From Hymenolepis diminuta (lineage: Eukaryota > Platyhelminthes > Cestoda > Cyclophyllidea > Hymenolepididae), in assembly GCA_900708905.1 (NCBI GenBank), contig CAADRB010000021.1, positions 997,476 to 1,061,475 on the forward strand: DNA of 64,000 nt, given 5' to 3'. This document shows, piece after piece, positions 15,601 through 27,458 of this stretch. Every line of letters starts with the position of its first letter. Positions within the stretch are counted from its first letter, which is position 1. A program made the position numbers and the translations under genes. Under the pieces are notes generated by a model. The model made no database searches, was not told where the DNA came from, and was given only the letters and a program-made list of their open reading frames with translations.

Positions 15601-18600
15601 TTTTTTCCTCTACAAAGAAAAATTTGACAAAAGATATGTGGCACATCAAAGTATTTCGAATCTTTCCGTATTGCATTGCTGGTGGTAAGTGATGATTAAG
15701 CGCCTTCATATTCTTTCACTGTTGCCACATTTCAGCAAATGTTAATGACACTACCATCAACCCTTTCAATTATGCTTTTCGATATTCCAATTCTTTCGAT
15801 TTTACAACCGCTTGTTTTTTTCCTCGCAGCATAAATTTGAAATAAGAAGCCACTTTTAACTGCTGGTTTCTCGCATCTTTCATGTAAATATAATTTTTGT
15901 CTGAAAGATACCAATGTTATATGCTTGAATATTCAACTTATTCGTTAATAATTCAGTAGGGAGCTATCATACGTGAAGTGTTTGAAATCCCAGTAGTCTT
16001 GAAATTGTCCACAACTTTTGTTGGGCAATGGCATAAAACTGTTAGAGTTTGTATTTTCTGGATTGAAGGATTTAAAATTACATATTTTCCGTTTTACGAA
16101 TGTTTGTTCTTTCATTTTTTTACTACGTCTTTCATTAATTTCTAGATATTTCTACATATTAATTTGTGGTTAATAAGACAGTTGAATCAAGGTTAGCTAG
16201 TTAATCTCTGATAGCTTTCAGCTATACAATCAACACTTGCTAGTATATGTTACTTTAATTGTCTTTTAGGTGCTTCGGCTGTGGTAATGTGTTCCATGAA
16301 CCAACCTGTTTTCCTAACAGTTCGAGTTGGTGACCTCTCTATCGAACATTCCGACAGCAGCATTACTGATCGAAAGGGATTGGGAAGTGATTATGGCAGT
16401 GATGTCCGCATTCGTCTCCGAAAAACACCAACGGATCAAAATACTCGTACGGAACCGGTTTGGAGTCAGCGATACACAGTTGATCCGCTGAAAGGCGAGG
16501 ATAAAAATAGAGAGACGACATCGTTGAGTGATCTAGGTGAACTTGTCCTTGCTCCAGGGGAGGAACCTCAAACATCCTCTAATGAGTATCATCCAGGTAC
16601 TCGGCTTTGTCCTCTTCAAAGCTTCCTTCTTCGACCTAAACTTGATGAACAGGTGTGCACTTGACAATTTAAACACTGCGTAAAATAACATTAATACGTT
16701 ATTGTTCTGCTTAGTCAAAAATTTAAACGATCAAACTCCTCAATGGTGACACCGATCAGCAAGACAAAAAAAATAATAACTTAATTATAGTTTTGATCGA
16801 AAATTTTTAAGGAACTTTTGAAATCTTCATTACAATATCTTGAAGGAAACTTGCAAAGTTTGTATTTTATATGCAAATATTTTCACCACTAAAAAGTTCT
16901 AAATACGATCCTAAACTTTGTAACATTTTCCTAAGTTTCATTACTGTTACTCAAATTCGTAAAGTATTCTTCCGTAAATGAGACGAAATTTAATTCATTA
17001 TTTAATATATAGCATATCATTTTAAGTGTTTTTTTTATTTCCCAAAGAATTGTTTAAAAAATATATTCTAATTAAGTTTTGAACCGCGTATGAATAACTG
17101 AGAGGGTATTATCTTATTTATGGGAAATTATCTATGACATTGTTTTAAATTGTTACAAATCAATTTTTTAAACTTTTAGGATAATACGTCACACAAATAG
17201 AAAAATAATATTTAAACACAAAATATTATGACATTATCCCAGCCTTAAAAGTAATTTTTTTAGGAAACACGAAGTAATTATTACTTAAATTTTTCTCTTG
17301 AGATAGAAGAGCGTCAGTGGCGGTTACTTATTCCGCTTTTCTCAGATGACATCGATTAGATTATGCTCTTATCGGAATGCAGTTACTGATCGGAACAAAA
17401 ACTTCTGCGATTCTGTTCAAATAACGAATGAGCGAATGATTGTAGTGGTTTAATAAAGTATAAATTCTCGTCAATCGTCACAAATTTCCTCAGTAGCTTT
17501 AGGAGTCATGGATTCGATGTTCTTTGATGCACATCCATTGAACGTAATGACCGATTCTGCCAGTTGAATCTAGTCAGGAGGGTAGAAAGCAATATACTGC
17601 AGAATCATCAGAGGAGCTCTAGGATGGTAGTTTATTTTATTTTTAAGTGCTGGAAACGCTTCCCTTCAATCACCTTTGGATTTATTGAGATGCCACCCGG
17701 AAGGGTTTCATATTATCCTTAATAATAGCACAATAAGTAAGTAATATTATATTATTTACACTCGAATTTAGTTATATACATTAATTATTTACTAGTTTCT
17801 GACTGCTGATATCTTATCTTGTTATTTATGTCATTCTGGTAAAGTTGCTTTTTATATGAATGCTACAATCTAAATTTATCCTCGACAAATTACGGAAGTG
17901 GGTAATTAACAGTGACAAAACAAGTTGAGAACTAACCTTCAGGATTGCATTAACTTTTATATTCTAAAAAAGTTTCAGCACAGACACATTTAATTGATAA
18001 CATAAAGGTAAACTTCCTTGTAGATGGAAATGAGGTCAAAAATCGTAACAATGTTGATATTTACTCACTGAACTATCTTTTATCTATGGAAAGAAAGTAC
18101 TTACCATAAATATTGGATGTTTATAACAAACGCTGCAAAAACACGGAGATATTAAATGCATGCCGAATGCTTTGTTTTGTATTTAAATTGTAGATCTCAA
18201 TAATCCTACCCACCGGTCGACCCTATCCAATTCATCTACTACCCGTTGGAGTCTTGATCTTCAACGCAAAAGTTTCAATGTTTCACAAAAAGAAGTAAGC
18301 TCTAACCTTTTTTACTCTTACATTTAAAGCAATCGGAAGGAACTCTGTAATAATTAAAGAGGGACAATCAAAGAGCGTTTTCTTAGTATGTCACATTCCT
18401 AGATAATAATTAGAAGTAAATCCTGCTATATAGTTTTGAAAAATTATAAAGTAAACAGCAGATTAATTTCGATCAATATAAAGAACAAATATTCTTTTAG
18501 ATCAATTAAATTCTTCATAAAATTTCAAATCTCAATCAAAATTGAATTTATGTATAGATTTTTCTCCGGCCAATGTCATTTTTGAAAATTTATTAAATGT

Positions 18601-21600
18601 ATCACTTTAAAAATAAATTTATCTCTAATAAAAAAAATTTTTTCACTTATATTTTACCGTATTTACACTTGGTACTAAATTGATCATGTCAATGTATGTT
18701 CTAAACTACTTATTTTTATATGATACTACTCATCTAGTGTGATAGTTGCTAGGGCAGGTCGATTGAATTAATAGGACAGTCGGACAGAAGAATTTTCAGG
18801 TAAAAGTTGACATGGAAAGCAAGCGGCAAATGCTATGAAAAAAACTTCCGTGCTATTTTTCTCTTATTTTTCAATTTATTTAATAGGATTAGAAGTTCCC
18901 TAAGTTTCTACTTTAGATTAAAAGAGATTTCTCAAAGCAACTGAAAGGGGCCTTTCACTTTAAGAGTTTATGGCGAATTGCTGGGATGTGATTCCGTTAC
19001 ATCTGGGTCACAACAAAAGTTTATCTATTTTTTTACTTATTAAAAGTGATATTGGTTTAAAGAATACAATACTTACACTTGTTTCAAGCCTTGATTTATC
19101 CCAGCAGATGTTATGGATTGAAGGAAACAAATCTCCAATTTTAATTAGGCATTATTCAATTATACTTCCCTAGGTAAATGTACGCCTTTTTTCTATTTTC
19201 CATTAAACGTATGCATTTGTTTTTATTTGACCGAAATAATAAAATTTTGTAAATTGTTTGAAAAACATTTTATTTTAAGTTATAGAGAAACGCAAATACG
19301 ATAGTTAATCCGAAGCAGGAAAGTCCTTATTCCTAAGTGCCACATCACCAATTGAGAGGTGGCGTCATGTTTACACAATTAGACCGTTAAATATATTCAT
19401 TTTATCCAGTACATCGTAAGAAATTATTTGTCAATTTGTACTCACTCCTTTGTGTTATCTTGGGCCTGTCTGACACATAATCGGAGATTTTGAAACTGTG
19501 TTCTCCGCGGTACTGAAACCTTATCAAGTGTACATTTAAAAATCCATTCGTCTTGAAGGCTTGATACGTAATCTCTTTAAGGGATGTTTATTTAATGCTT
19601 CATATGGCCTTTTACGATCAGATAAAAGATACAACTAATCCTAAATTCGAAACAGGGATGTTGAAACTGCTATAAAGTAACCAACTAGGAGTTCTGGTAG
19701 TAATCTCGCAGAGCCAACAGTCCAGAAAACTCGGTAATATAGCAACTTAACACAGAAGCTAATAACCCACGGTAGATAAGAAGGCACGTTATAGTCAACA
19801 CGAGTGTATTAACGAAACTCACTCACAATCGGTATCGGCTTAAATGAATAAGTATTATTGTCAAGTGTCTGTTATCGGTGGGGAAATAAAGACATTACAT
19901 TTTTATTTATAGAAGAAATATTGAGAATGGGGGAAAATAGTCATCATTTCTTCTAACAGAAACCTTTTGCTCGCCTGATTCAAATTTGTAAAATGTTTTC
20001 AATTCTTTTGTGCATGCTCTTTTCTAATGGATTCCTGCCTAATAGCACGATTTCTGTTTTTTCTCTTGGGATTTTCGTTTTTTAGATTTGTTCAAATTGC
20101 AGAATTACTATCCAGTTACATAAGTAGGCAAGGTATTCAATTACATCACGTAGGAATTACGAAAAAATTCGTTAACTGATATATCAAAATTGTAATTCCT
20201 AATTTTGGAAATTCCGTTGCAGTGAGCGTTTGAAAATTCAGTAAACAGGATGACCTGCTTTATAATGAATTTCTAATTCAAGTCTTATTCCTATTCAGAG
20301 GAATTTAAAGGTGAACACAAAAATTAATCAAAAAAGATTGTTTAAGTCACTACTTCTAATTATTGAAAAGGTGAGGGTGAATCGTGTGTAAGTGGCGTAG
20401 TAACTACCATAAGATGGGATTGCTCAATCTAACATACTAACATCAGTCACCAAATTAGATGGAATTGGTGTTCCTCATCAAATCAGCCCGATGATATCTT
20501 TCTTATGCCCTGGAAAAGTGATAGATAGGATGTATACATATCGGCTCCTCTAAATCTCGATATTTACCATCCGCATTATTTCAATCCCACTGAAAAAGTT
20601 TAAAAGTTGTTTATTTTATAATGAATGCTCTCTTCGCGCCCTATATAAAGTCAACCGTTCTGATTAGCTTCGATTGTTTTAAGAAAATATGAATGAATAT
20701 TAAAACTTAAAAATAAGATTTCGTAGTTCATTAAACCTCATTTTTGGGGAATTTTCAAACTTTTTAAGCCTAAAGTTCTCTCTTAAAGTTTTACGCTTAG
20801 TTATGAATTCGTTTGAAAGGAATGAGCAAATTACTGTCGCTTTAATTTAATTCAATAATTTTAATATCTACAATACTAATTCCAGTTTCTATAACGGTTT
20901 GACACCACTCACTACATCCAAGGGGATAAATCCCCAACCTACGGACAGAAGACCAACGAGATTTATACTACTTAATTATATGTGGTAACTTAGAGAAGTC
21001 AGTTAGTATCACGGAATAGTAATTCCATAAAGATGGTATTCATAGCAATTTAAGGTAAGTGAGTGTTGACGTTTCATAATGGCGAAAGATTTACAAATTT
21101 GCAAGAAGTTACATAAATAAAAATCACAGAACAAATAACTTTCTCAAATAAAAAAGTTGAGAAATCGAATTGGAGACGGCAGTGCCGCTGCAAGGCCTTA
21201 ACTAAATTTTTAATACACCACCCATTTTTATTTTGGAAATAGCTTTTTCCCAGGACATAGCATATGGTTATCCAAGCATTTATTGATGGAAGAAGTTAGA
21301 AAAAGAATACGTCGAATGTAAGTTTTATTTGCAGTGAGGATATTTTTGCTCTCTGTGGAGTTTATTTGTGATTCAATTCACACTTGATTGCACCAACTTC
21401 TGAAATTGGTCTTGAAAACAATGAACCTGCACTGAAATTAAAATTTGTGTGAACGTAATTTTAATATTCCAAAAAGTTTTCGACAAATATCTAACCTTCC
21501 TAAATCTAATTTGAGGTGACCTTCAATAATCTAAAAGCCGAAAAGACTCTCAGTAGCAGGATGTGACCTCTGAGTTTACATTTACACAAATAGCAAATAT

Positions 21601-24600
21601 ATTTGAGCAAACAACTGGAAGCTTATTCAGGCTCTCTTGTTACATAAAACAATTCAATTCTTGATGTCAATTGAATTTACCTTATTTACTTCTGTAATTT
21701 GAATATTAACTCAAAATATATGTATTTTCCAACTCAATTCCTCATTCTTTGGAGGATGAGAAGTATTGTATTCAACCGATTTCATATGAAGCCTGACTCC
21801 AGCTCTTGATCACTATTTTCAATACTTTCTGATGAATTCTTGCAGTGCATTATAATTAACAATCTTGTCTACATCATATATCCATGAAAGTTTATTTGAA
21901 TAGTTTAACCGTACAAAAAAGGCAATTGAGAAAAAGTCAGATTAATTTTTCAGGAGTCTGAAATTTAGTAGGCCTATACACAATCATTGCCCTGCATGAT
22001 TTGGCAGCTAACTTGACACTTAGTGATCCATTTAAACCACTACAATACCTCATCCTGTCTGCTCAGTTACAACGGACTATAGTACAAACTTGTCGTCTCT
22101 CACAAAATCCTTTAATGTGTAATTATGATATGATTTACATCTTTTCCTCCATTATACGTGTGATAAAGGAGCAACATAAAGGAATTTCCTTTAAAACGCA
22201 AAAAATAGTCTCAACAAATCAAGCAATTTCTCAAACTCATCTTTTTAAAAATATATTGCAAATTTGTTGGTGAAAATCAGTATCTCACTTAACAATCATT
22301 GTACAAATCTGTTGGTTTGAAATCAAATGAATTCACTGCAAAGTGCATATCTATTTTCGTCTATTTTTTCAGCCTCTTAGTTCAACTTCGAGTCGGAGTT
22401 AGGGACAGCACTTGGCCAGTTCTCGGTTCTGTGAACGAAAAGGACAAATACTCCCACTTCAATCCCTTTTACAGTCAAGAACGCATAGCTTTTCGATTCT
22501 CCTCTCCCAAGTTAGAGCTCAAGCCTTTCACGGACTCACAACCGCCAGCGTCACAAACTCAAAGCTCCCTTTCCTCCACCACACAGCCCCCAACTCTCGC
22601 CACTCCAGCAACTGGACATCTCAATATCCGACCCCCCTATTACTTAAACGCTCAGCGATCGGTCAGTGTTGTTGAATTTGCTCCTCCATCACCGGCGATG
22701 CTAGCTGTGGCGGCATCTGCTTTGGGGAAATCAGTCGCGACGGAAAATATATCGCAAAATCACAAGGAAATCGGCCACTCGTTTTTCTTCTCAAAGGACG
22801 AGGAAAGTGGGTCAACAGGGTCTGCAGATAAGGAATCCTCGGTGGAATTTACTGCTGAGGACCCTATTCAATTGGTGGAATCTCCTGATTATGAAGGTGT
22901 AAGTATACACTACTGCTATCTAGATCTCCAGACGGTTTCGCAGGAATAGTGTATTAGTGCAGAGAATATGAAGTCACATTTAGCTTCATATATGTATACG
23001 TGTATGTTGAGATTATTTAGTCTTTGGGCGCTACCTGCACCTGCCATTCGTCAATGTTCGTGGGTCATTTACAAATTAAGAGAACTTGAAAACTGCAGTT
23101 TAACGAGGTTATGCTTTGTTGAATGTCCTGATCATTCACGTATTTGTCAATTAAAGATATCGTAATAATAACTATTTGTTTCTTGAATTTCAGCAAGTGA
23201 AGATACGTTGAATTAGTTCATTTTTCCCCTTAAACTAAACATTATTTCGTGAGAAATTTCAATTTCACGAGTTTGTAATGAATTTTGTACAAGCTGGTTT
23301 ATTTCCTTTCTCGGAAATGATCTTTTCTTAGAATCCGCTTACTTAAGTAAGAATGGAGGTTTATTTGCTAATTTTTCGTGCCCACTTATTGAGATTCATA
23401 ATTGCCGCTTATGAAGGTACTATAAGCCTGATTAGCCAAGATTAACCAAATTTATTATTTATGTCCCTTTTATTGGTTTTAGTAGTGGTTTCGTTTTCAT
23501 TTCTTCACTACGAATTTACTAGCTGAAATAGAATTTCGTTCTGCATACAAAGTACTGAAATCAACTTTTTGTGTTTAATTGCAATAAAAGAACCATATTA
23601 ATTTTTTATCTTGTTTAATCATAAGTATCAAAACTGACGGAAATACTTCGTTCTAGTTATGGTCCTACGCTGATATTTAAATTTACCCCTAAGTTGAATT
23701 GTGTTGTCACTATAGGAACTGATACAAAAGAACAGAATTTGTTCCTCTAGCACCGTTCAAGCCTCCTGAATAACTGGATAATCACCTAGCTAATATACAT
23801 ATGTATAAGCATTTACTACTTTAATAAAAGGAAGCTGCTACTGTGCTACAAATCTGCAGCCTTCTTCCTGAGGAAGGGACAGGTTACTAGAACCAGAGCA
23901 GTCACTGGAGATAGCCACTATATGGGTCAGTTCACACTAGCATATGATACCTTAACATTGCCCACCAAAGTTGTCCTATTCTTTTTAGGTTGTATCCTAC
24001 GGTCGTCCACTGACGGTGGCATGGAGTGTTCAATTGAGTCATTTCAACAAGAACCTCCGTCCAACATCAAAAGCGGACGGTGTGGGCGTCATAGCTAATT
24101 TCTCCTTTCTCGTTGGATCAAAATATGATCCTGTTCAACCCCGAGTGCACTACTCTTGCAATTTAGTGGTGAGTGGTTTGATTGGATTATAATGTTTAAA
24201 TACTATTTGGACTGTTTGCAAAGAGGAACTCGGAAAAAAATTCAATTTCGGAAAATTTATGTCAAACATTTGTCTGTGTATTGTCCCTTAAATGCGTCAT
24301 TAGCTGTTTATCTAAACCACTCCGACGTACTTTATTTGTGTTTATAATAGGGATCATGTATATAATATTATTGTCATCTAGTTAAATCATATCATAATGC
24401 TTGGGAACTTTTTATCCACAATTTTAAAGATGTTGTTAAGAGGTTTTGCAGTTCTGGAATTACCAATGCGGGGTAGAAAAAGCTCGTTACCCCACTTTTA
24501 ACTGTTACAATATTTATCAATCAAGATGAGAAAGAAATGAACATATAAGATGTCAAAAGGGATTTAATGCAGCATCGATTTCGTAGCTACTTAGCTTATA

Positions 24601-25596
24601 ATCTATCCAGGTGTAAGAGAAACCAGTGATTGGAAGAACGGTAGCTAAGTCAGCTGGAAGATGCTTTTATGGATTCGATGCGTAATGATTCCAACCGCAC
24701 TGGTTTATCCGGACTAACAAATGGAGTGGCAGAATTCAAGTTACCCACTATTTTGACTCATGATTTTACCTTTCTGTTCGGTATAAGCATTGGAAAACGC
24801 TTTTCTAAAGGAGTTTGGGAGTTAAACCACAGCAGTATCTTGAACTATTGTAAGTTATGACGTAACGAACAGGTATCTGGGATCATCATTTCAAAAACAG
24901 ACATCAGATTTTGCTGTTGAAAATAAACACATTTTTATTAACTCCATATTGCTTATTTAACCACTTGAACGAAATAAATTTAATGGAAAGAGGCATAACT
25001 CAAGTAAATTCTCGTGATCCAACTTGAAATGTTGATAAACGATACCATGAGTTTAAGTAAATTCGAATTTGAATTAATGCTACTTACCTATATTTTAATA
25101 GTAAGGGTACCAGTGGCGTGGACTTATATTTAGCAGTTCTAATTACGGGGAGTTGATTGGTTTGCATCATTTGTTCGTCTGATGAGCAGCGAACAAATAA
25201 GCATTAATTGATGAATTGAACAATGCGGGTATGTGAAAGAATGCTAGAAAACTAATATTTTTCCAATGATTTTAACTACGTTAATTTAAGCTCATTAAGT
25301 AAGCCGAATAAGTTAAAATATTTAAATAAATAATTTTAACTGGACACTGTCACTTTTCCTTTTAGAAAAAGCACTAATTGCAAACAGGTATTTGTCTTTC
25401 TTGCTCTGTCTCTAATCTACTAACTAACCTAACCCCCTGGGGGCTACTTTTGTATCCTTCTAAAGAAGGGTTTTCCTTCTTCTCTTCTATTTGTTATTTC
25501 TTCTTTGTTTTCCCTTTTTAGAGCAGTTATAGAAAATCCACTCAACAAAATGGATTTGGCGCGCTTTTCTCTCGTAGTGGACAGAAGAATAAGTAA
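685..25596 (+). CDS. TRAPPC10: TRAPPC10-like TRAPP II complex subunit, 5'-partial, about 16 exons
   Basis: Large subunit of the TRAPP II tethering complex, which acts at the Golgi and endosomes in vesicle traffic and Rab activation (family knowledge). Exons read: 685-721, 1072-1133, 2057-2168, 3505-3761, 3857-4653, 5714-5887, 6467-6886, 9820-10149, 12514-12701, 14176-14558, 14625-14853, 16270-16652, 18194-18294, 22373-22898, 23989-24168, 25522-25596 (TAA). Phases agree at all junctions; about 1417 codons are visible, against 1259 residues for the whole human protein. Best family matches are in the first third: KEEMSSLYSCM, then ANPVRVESVRQKK with a helical stretch after it, LYFWIFLTSLQ, SGAKRAAICMSLELADFYR, and KAEALYHQATKIFLKESW, all collinear with human TRAPPC10. 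The C-terminal half is more diverged, with Ser/Asn/Thr/Pro-rich inserts (exons at 3857, 9820 and 22373). The boundary at 14853 is uncertain: a GC donor in the right phase, a GT donor four bases on in the wrong phase, and an optional 33-base exon at 15006-15038. The N-terminus lies outside the window or is unresolved. Confidence 0.85.
6887..9819. other. TRAPPC10 intron, 2.9 kb, with one SINE-like copy
   Basis: Bounded by a gtaagt donor at 6887 and an acceptor AG at 9818-9819. It contains no recognisable gene. The short open frames inside it show no family similarity. One SINE-like repeat in minus orientation lies near 9120-9325. Confidence 0.7.
9120..9325 (-). repeat. SINE-like dispersed repeat, copy 1
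   Basis: Read on the minus strand it has a tRNA-like head with a box-B-like motif (GGATTCGATTCCC), then CAGCACATACC..TTGAGCGGAATGG and a tail beginning GGTGGCAGAATTCGAATCTC. The same order of blocks recurs in plus orientation at 17500 and 51500. It lies inside a TRAPPC10 intron. Confidence 0.6.
10480..10670 (-). repeat. SINE-like dispersed repeat, copy 2
   Basis: On the minus strand it reads a head with CAGGTCAGAGGTCATGAG, then TAAGTGATTTGGATGGCAA, then a tail with TAGTAGAATGCGAGCTTC and GGCTCCAGGATACC..CTACCCAAG. The tail aligns block by block with the copy at 51500, which supports a shared origin. Substitutions throughout suggest an old insertion. Confidence 0.6.
10935..11125 (+). repeat. 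SINE-like dispersed repeat, copy 3
   Basis: Plus orientation. The head part reads ATGGGCTCAATTTTAACGCCC and the tail reads GGCTCCGTGATGCTGTCC, then CTCCCCAATGTAGGTTTTGG, matching the tail of the copy at 51500 (GGCTCCATGAGGCCACTCC). It sits about 270 bases from copy 2 in opposite orientation, in the same TRAPPC10 intron. Confidence 0.5.
15006..15038 (+). other. Possible 33-nt microexon of the TRAPPC10 gene
   Basis: This segment follows a good pyrimidine tract and AG (15004-15005) and is followed by gtaaaa. Its length is a multiple of three, so it could be included or skipped without altering frame. In the phase set by the exon at 16270 it reads SKLFTGQAGKG with no stop. Whether it is a real alternative exon cannot be settled from sequence alone. 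Confidence 0.35.
16653..22372. other. Two long TRAPPC10 introns around the 18194-18294 exon
   Basis: Introns 16653-18193 and 18295-22372 (4.1 kb, the longest in the gene). The first carries a SINE-like copy near 17500-17700. The second is AT-rich, and no gene, RNA or repeat was recognised in it. The open frame at 22001-22273 has no visible family similarity and is taken as chance. Confidence 0.6.
17500..17705 (+). repeat. SINE-like dispersed repeat, copy 4
   Basis: Plus orientation. The head AGGAGTCATGGATTCGATG closely matches copy 1 (AGAAGTCATGGATTCGATT). It is followed by GATGCACATCCATTGAACG, a GGGTAGAAAGC block, GGAGCTCTAGGATGG and GCTGGAAACGCTTCCC, the same block order as at 51500. Confidence 0.6.
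24169..25521. other. Last TRAPPC10 intron
   Basis: Runs from gtgagt at 24169 to the AG at 25520-25521. A good pyrimidine-rich tract precedes the final 25-codon exon. Nothing gene-like is seen inside apart from the hairpin at 25167. Confidence 0.65.
25167..25194. other. Perfect 8-bp inverted repeat (hairpin)
   Basis: TTTGTTCG and CGAACAAA flank a 12-base loop (TCTGATGAGCAG). A TTTGTTCGTCTGATG stretch recurs near 46136 without the second arm. It lies in the last TRAPPC10 intron. No function is assigned; the loop resembles part of a hammerhead core but the rest of the motif is missing. Confidence 0.35.
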
Positions 25597-27458
25597 ACAC
25601 TGGCAGATTGTGATGTGTGACTGTGTTTTACTCTGTTTGTGATTTTTTTCTTTTTTTCTATCTATATTGATACTTTGAAAAGAACGAAGGTTTATGACAG
25701 TAAATTTTTGTGCTATTTTATTTTTTTCATTTATGTATGGAAGATAATTATTTTACAATTTATCAAAATTAAATACTGAGGCTTGTATACATGAAGTTAA
25801 TGAGTAAATAGGGATTAAAAGAATGAATAACCTGCGGAGTTAATAGCTCATATGATCGCAAGCAGTCTACTCTTTAATATCATCTTTGTCGCTAAATGAG
25901 CGCCCGTCTTTCTCTTCCTTCCCCGTCCATCTTGGAAGATATGAAAGGGAAGGCAAGATTCAATGACCAATTATCATTAGGTAGAACTAGTTTAGCAACA
26001 AAAGGACTAAAAAGGCAGAGAGCAGAGCTTTAGAGATGAAGTAATTTTAATCATGAAATCACATAAAATTTTTAACCATTAAATACTGATTAAGCAGGAG
26101 AAATAAACATATTTATTGAAGTCACTGGCCCGTATGTCTATATGTATATTTGGCACTCATTGTACCATTTAGGTAATACGATACATTTGACTTAATGCTA
26201 AGAATGAAGGTATTTCAGAAGTCGTTGTTGACCGTTATATTTGGGGAACAGAAAGTTATTCGATTGTGCAAACGTGTTACTTCCTTTTCTGCAAATACTC
26301 GCATCTGATTGATATCTAGCCTAGGCTATGTTCCATCCTACCAGTAGAAGAATATTTTCATTATACCTTCAGTAACTAACCGAGAATCTCTTAGATACCT
26401 AGTTCAGATTCTTCACCTTAATTAAAATCCTCAGAGACCCCAAAATGTTAGAAGACAAGAGTAGAACGTAATGCCACAATTGTAACCGATTCTCTTTCAG
26501 TGTAATATGTAGTAGGCAAAAATGCATTTTACTAACTTAACCCTGACTATTTATAGTGATAAAATTTGCTTCACAAGGTCGACGTTCGAAGCCCAAAATA
26601 TCGTCGGTTAGTTGACAGACTCATTTATTCATCCCATAAAGAGCAGACATAATTTCGACACACTTCTTATCAAATCGAACGGCATAGAGAATGCATGCTG
26701 AAAGCAGCCAAGTATGTTGCTACTAAGGAATTGCAAGTAGGCCAAGCCAGTAGCCTCGACAGCCTGCAGACCAATTGTAACGTGTAATGAACCAATGAGA
26801 GGCTAGGGTCTGAGATATAATTAACTAGTCTCATGCAGTTGGAGGTGGAAATAGCTATTGTGGCTGGTTGACTGCTATCTCCCACTCCTGTTTCTCAATC
26901 CATCTTTTAACTTTCTTACTCTTATAGACTTTATTCTGTCTTGCCTTGTCTACAAGATGTTCTATGGTAAATCCTTTATTTGCACCACGCTTCCTACAGT
27001 ATCATTTATCCTGAGACAAAGCATTATACTATGCATTTGAGATGATAATACGTTTAAATGAACCTAATCGCCTAAATCCGTTTATGTTCCTTCACGCATA
27101 CCCGGGATAATCTATCTATACGTTTCATATTTCTTAGTGAAACTTATTTAACAATTTGCATAATCCATTTTCTCACCCAACAAACCTTAAGAGAAAAAAC
27201 AAGGTTAAAAATCACTATTTATTGCATATTAAGAACGCGACTACCTAACCGGCTCACATTTCCTTAAGATTAATCAAAAGGGACCAATACGAAATATGGG
27301 ACGCAACACGTATATGAAAGATAATCAGTAATAATAGTAGTTAATTAGGCACAAGGGGTGGTAGTAGGGGGAGGAGGAATTAAAAACCCCTGATGCCACA
27401 TATAATCATATATAATAGAAAAGAAGAGAAAGAGAACAGAGAAAGTTTAATTTCTCAA
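25597..27458. other. Intergenic region between convergent 3' ends
   Basis: TRAPPC10 (plus) and GBA2 (minus) end facing each other here. An ATTAAA at 25768-25773 is a possible poly(A) signal for TRAPPC10. One copy of a second repeat family lies at 26800-27010. No additional gene is visible. Confidence 0.6.
26800..27010 (+). repeat. Dispersed repeat family 2, copy A
   Basis: Shares ordered blocks with the segment at 33380-33600: GATATAATTAACTAG, ATAGCTATTGTGGCTGG, then CTTGCCTTGTCTACAAGATG and a block ending CACGCTTCCTACA. The order and spacing are similar and the orientation is the same, so this is a diverged pair rather than chance. No coding capacity is seen. Confidence 0.45.

Noticed and set aside
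22001..22273. 90-codon open frame in a TRAPPC10 intron
   Set aside because: No family similarity, and it lies wholly between the well-phased exons at 18194 and 22373.
25170..25200. Hammerhead-like CTGATGAG in the 25167 hairpin
   Set aside because: The second core half reads GAAC rather than GAAA, and the flanking arms pair with each other in a way that does not form a three-stem hammerhead.
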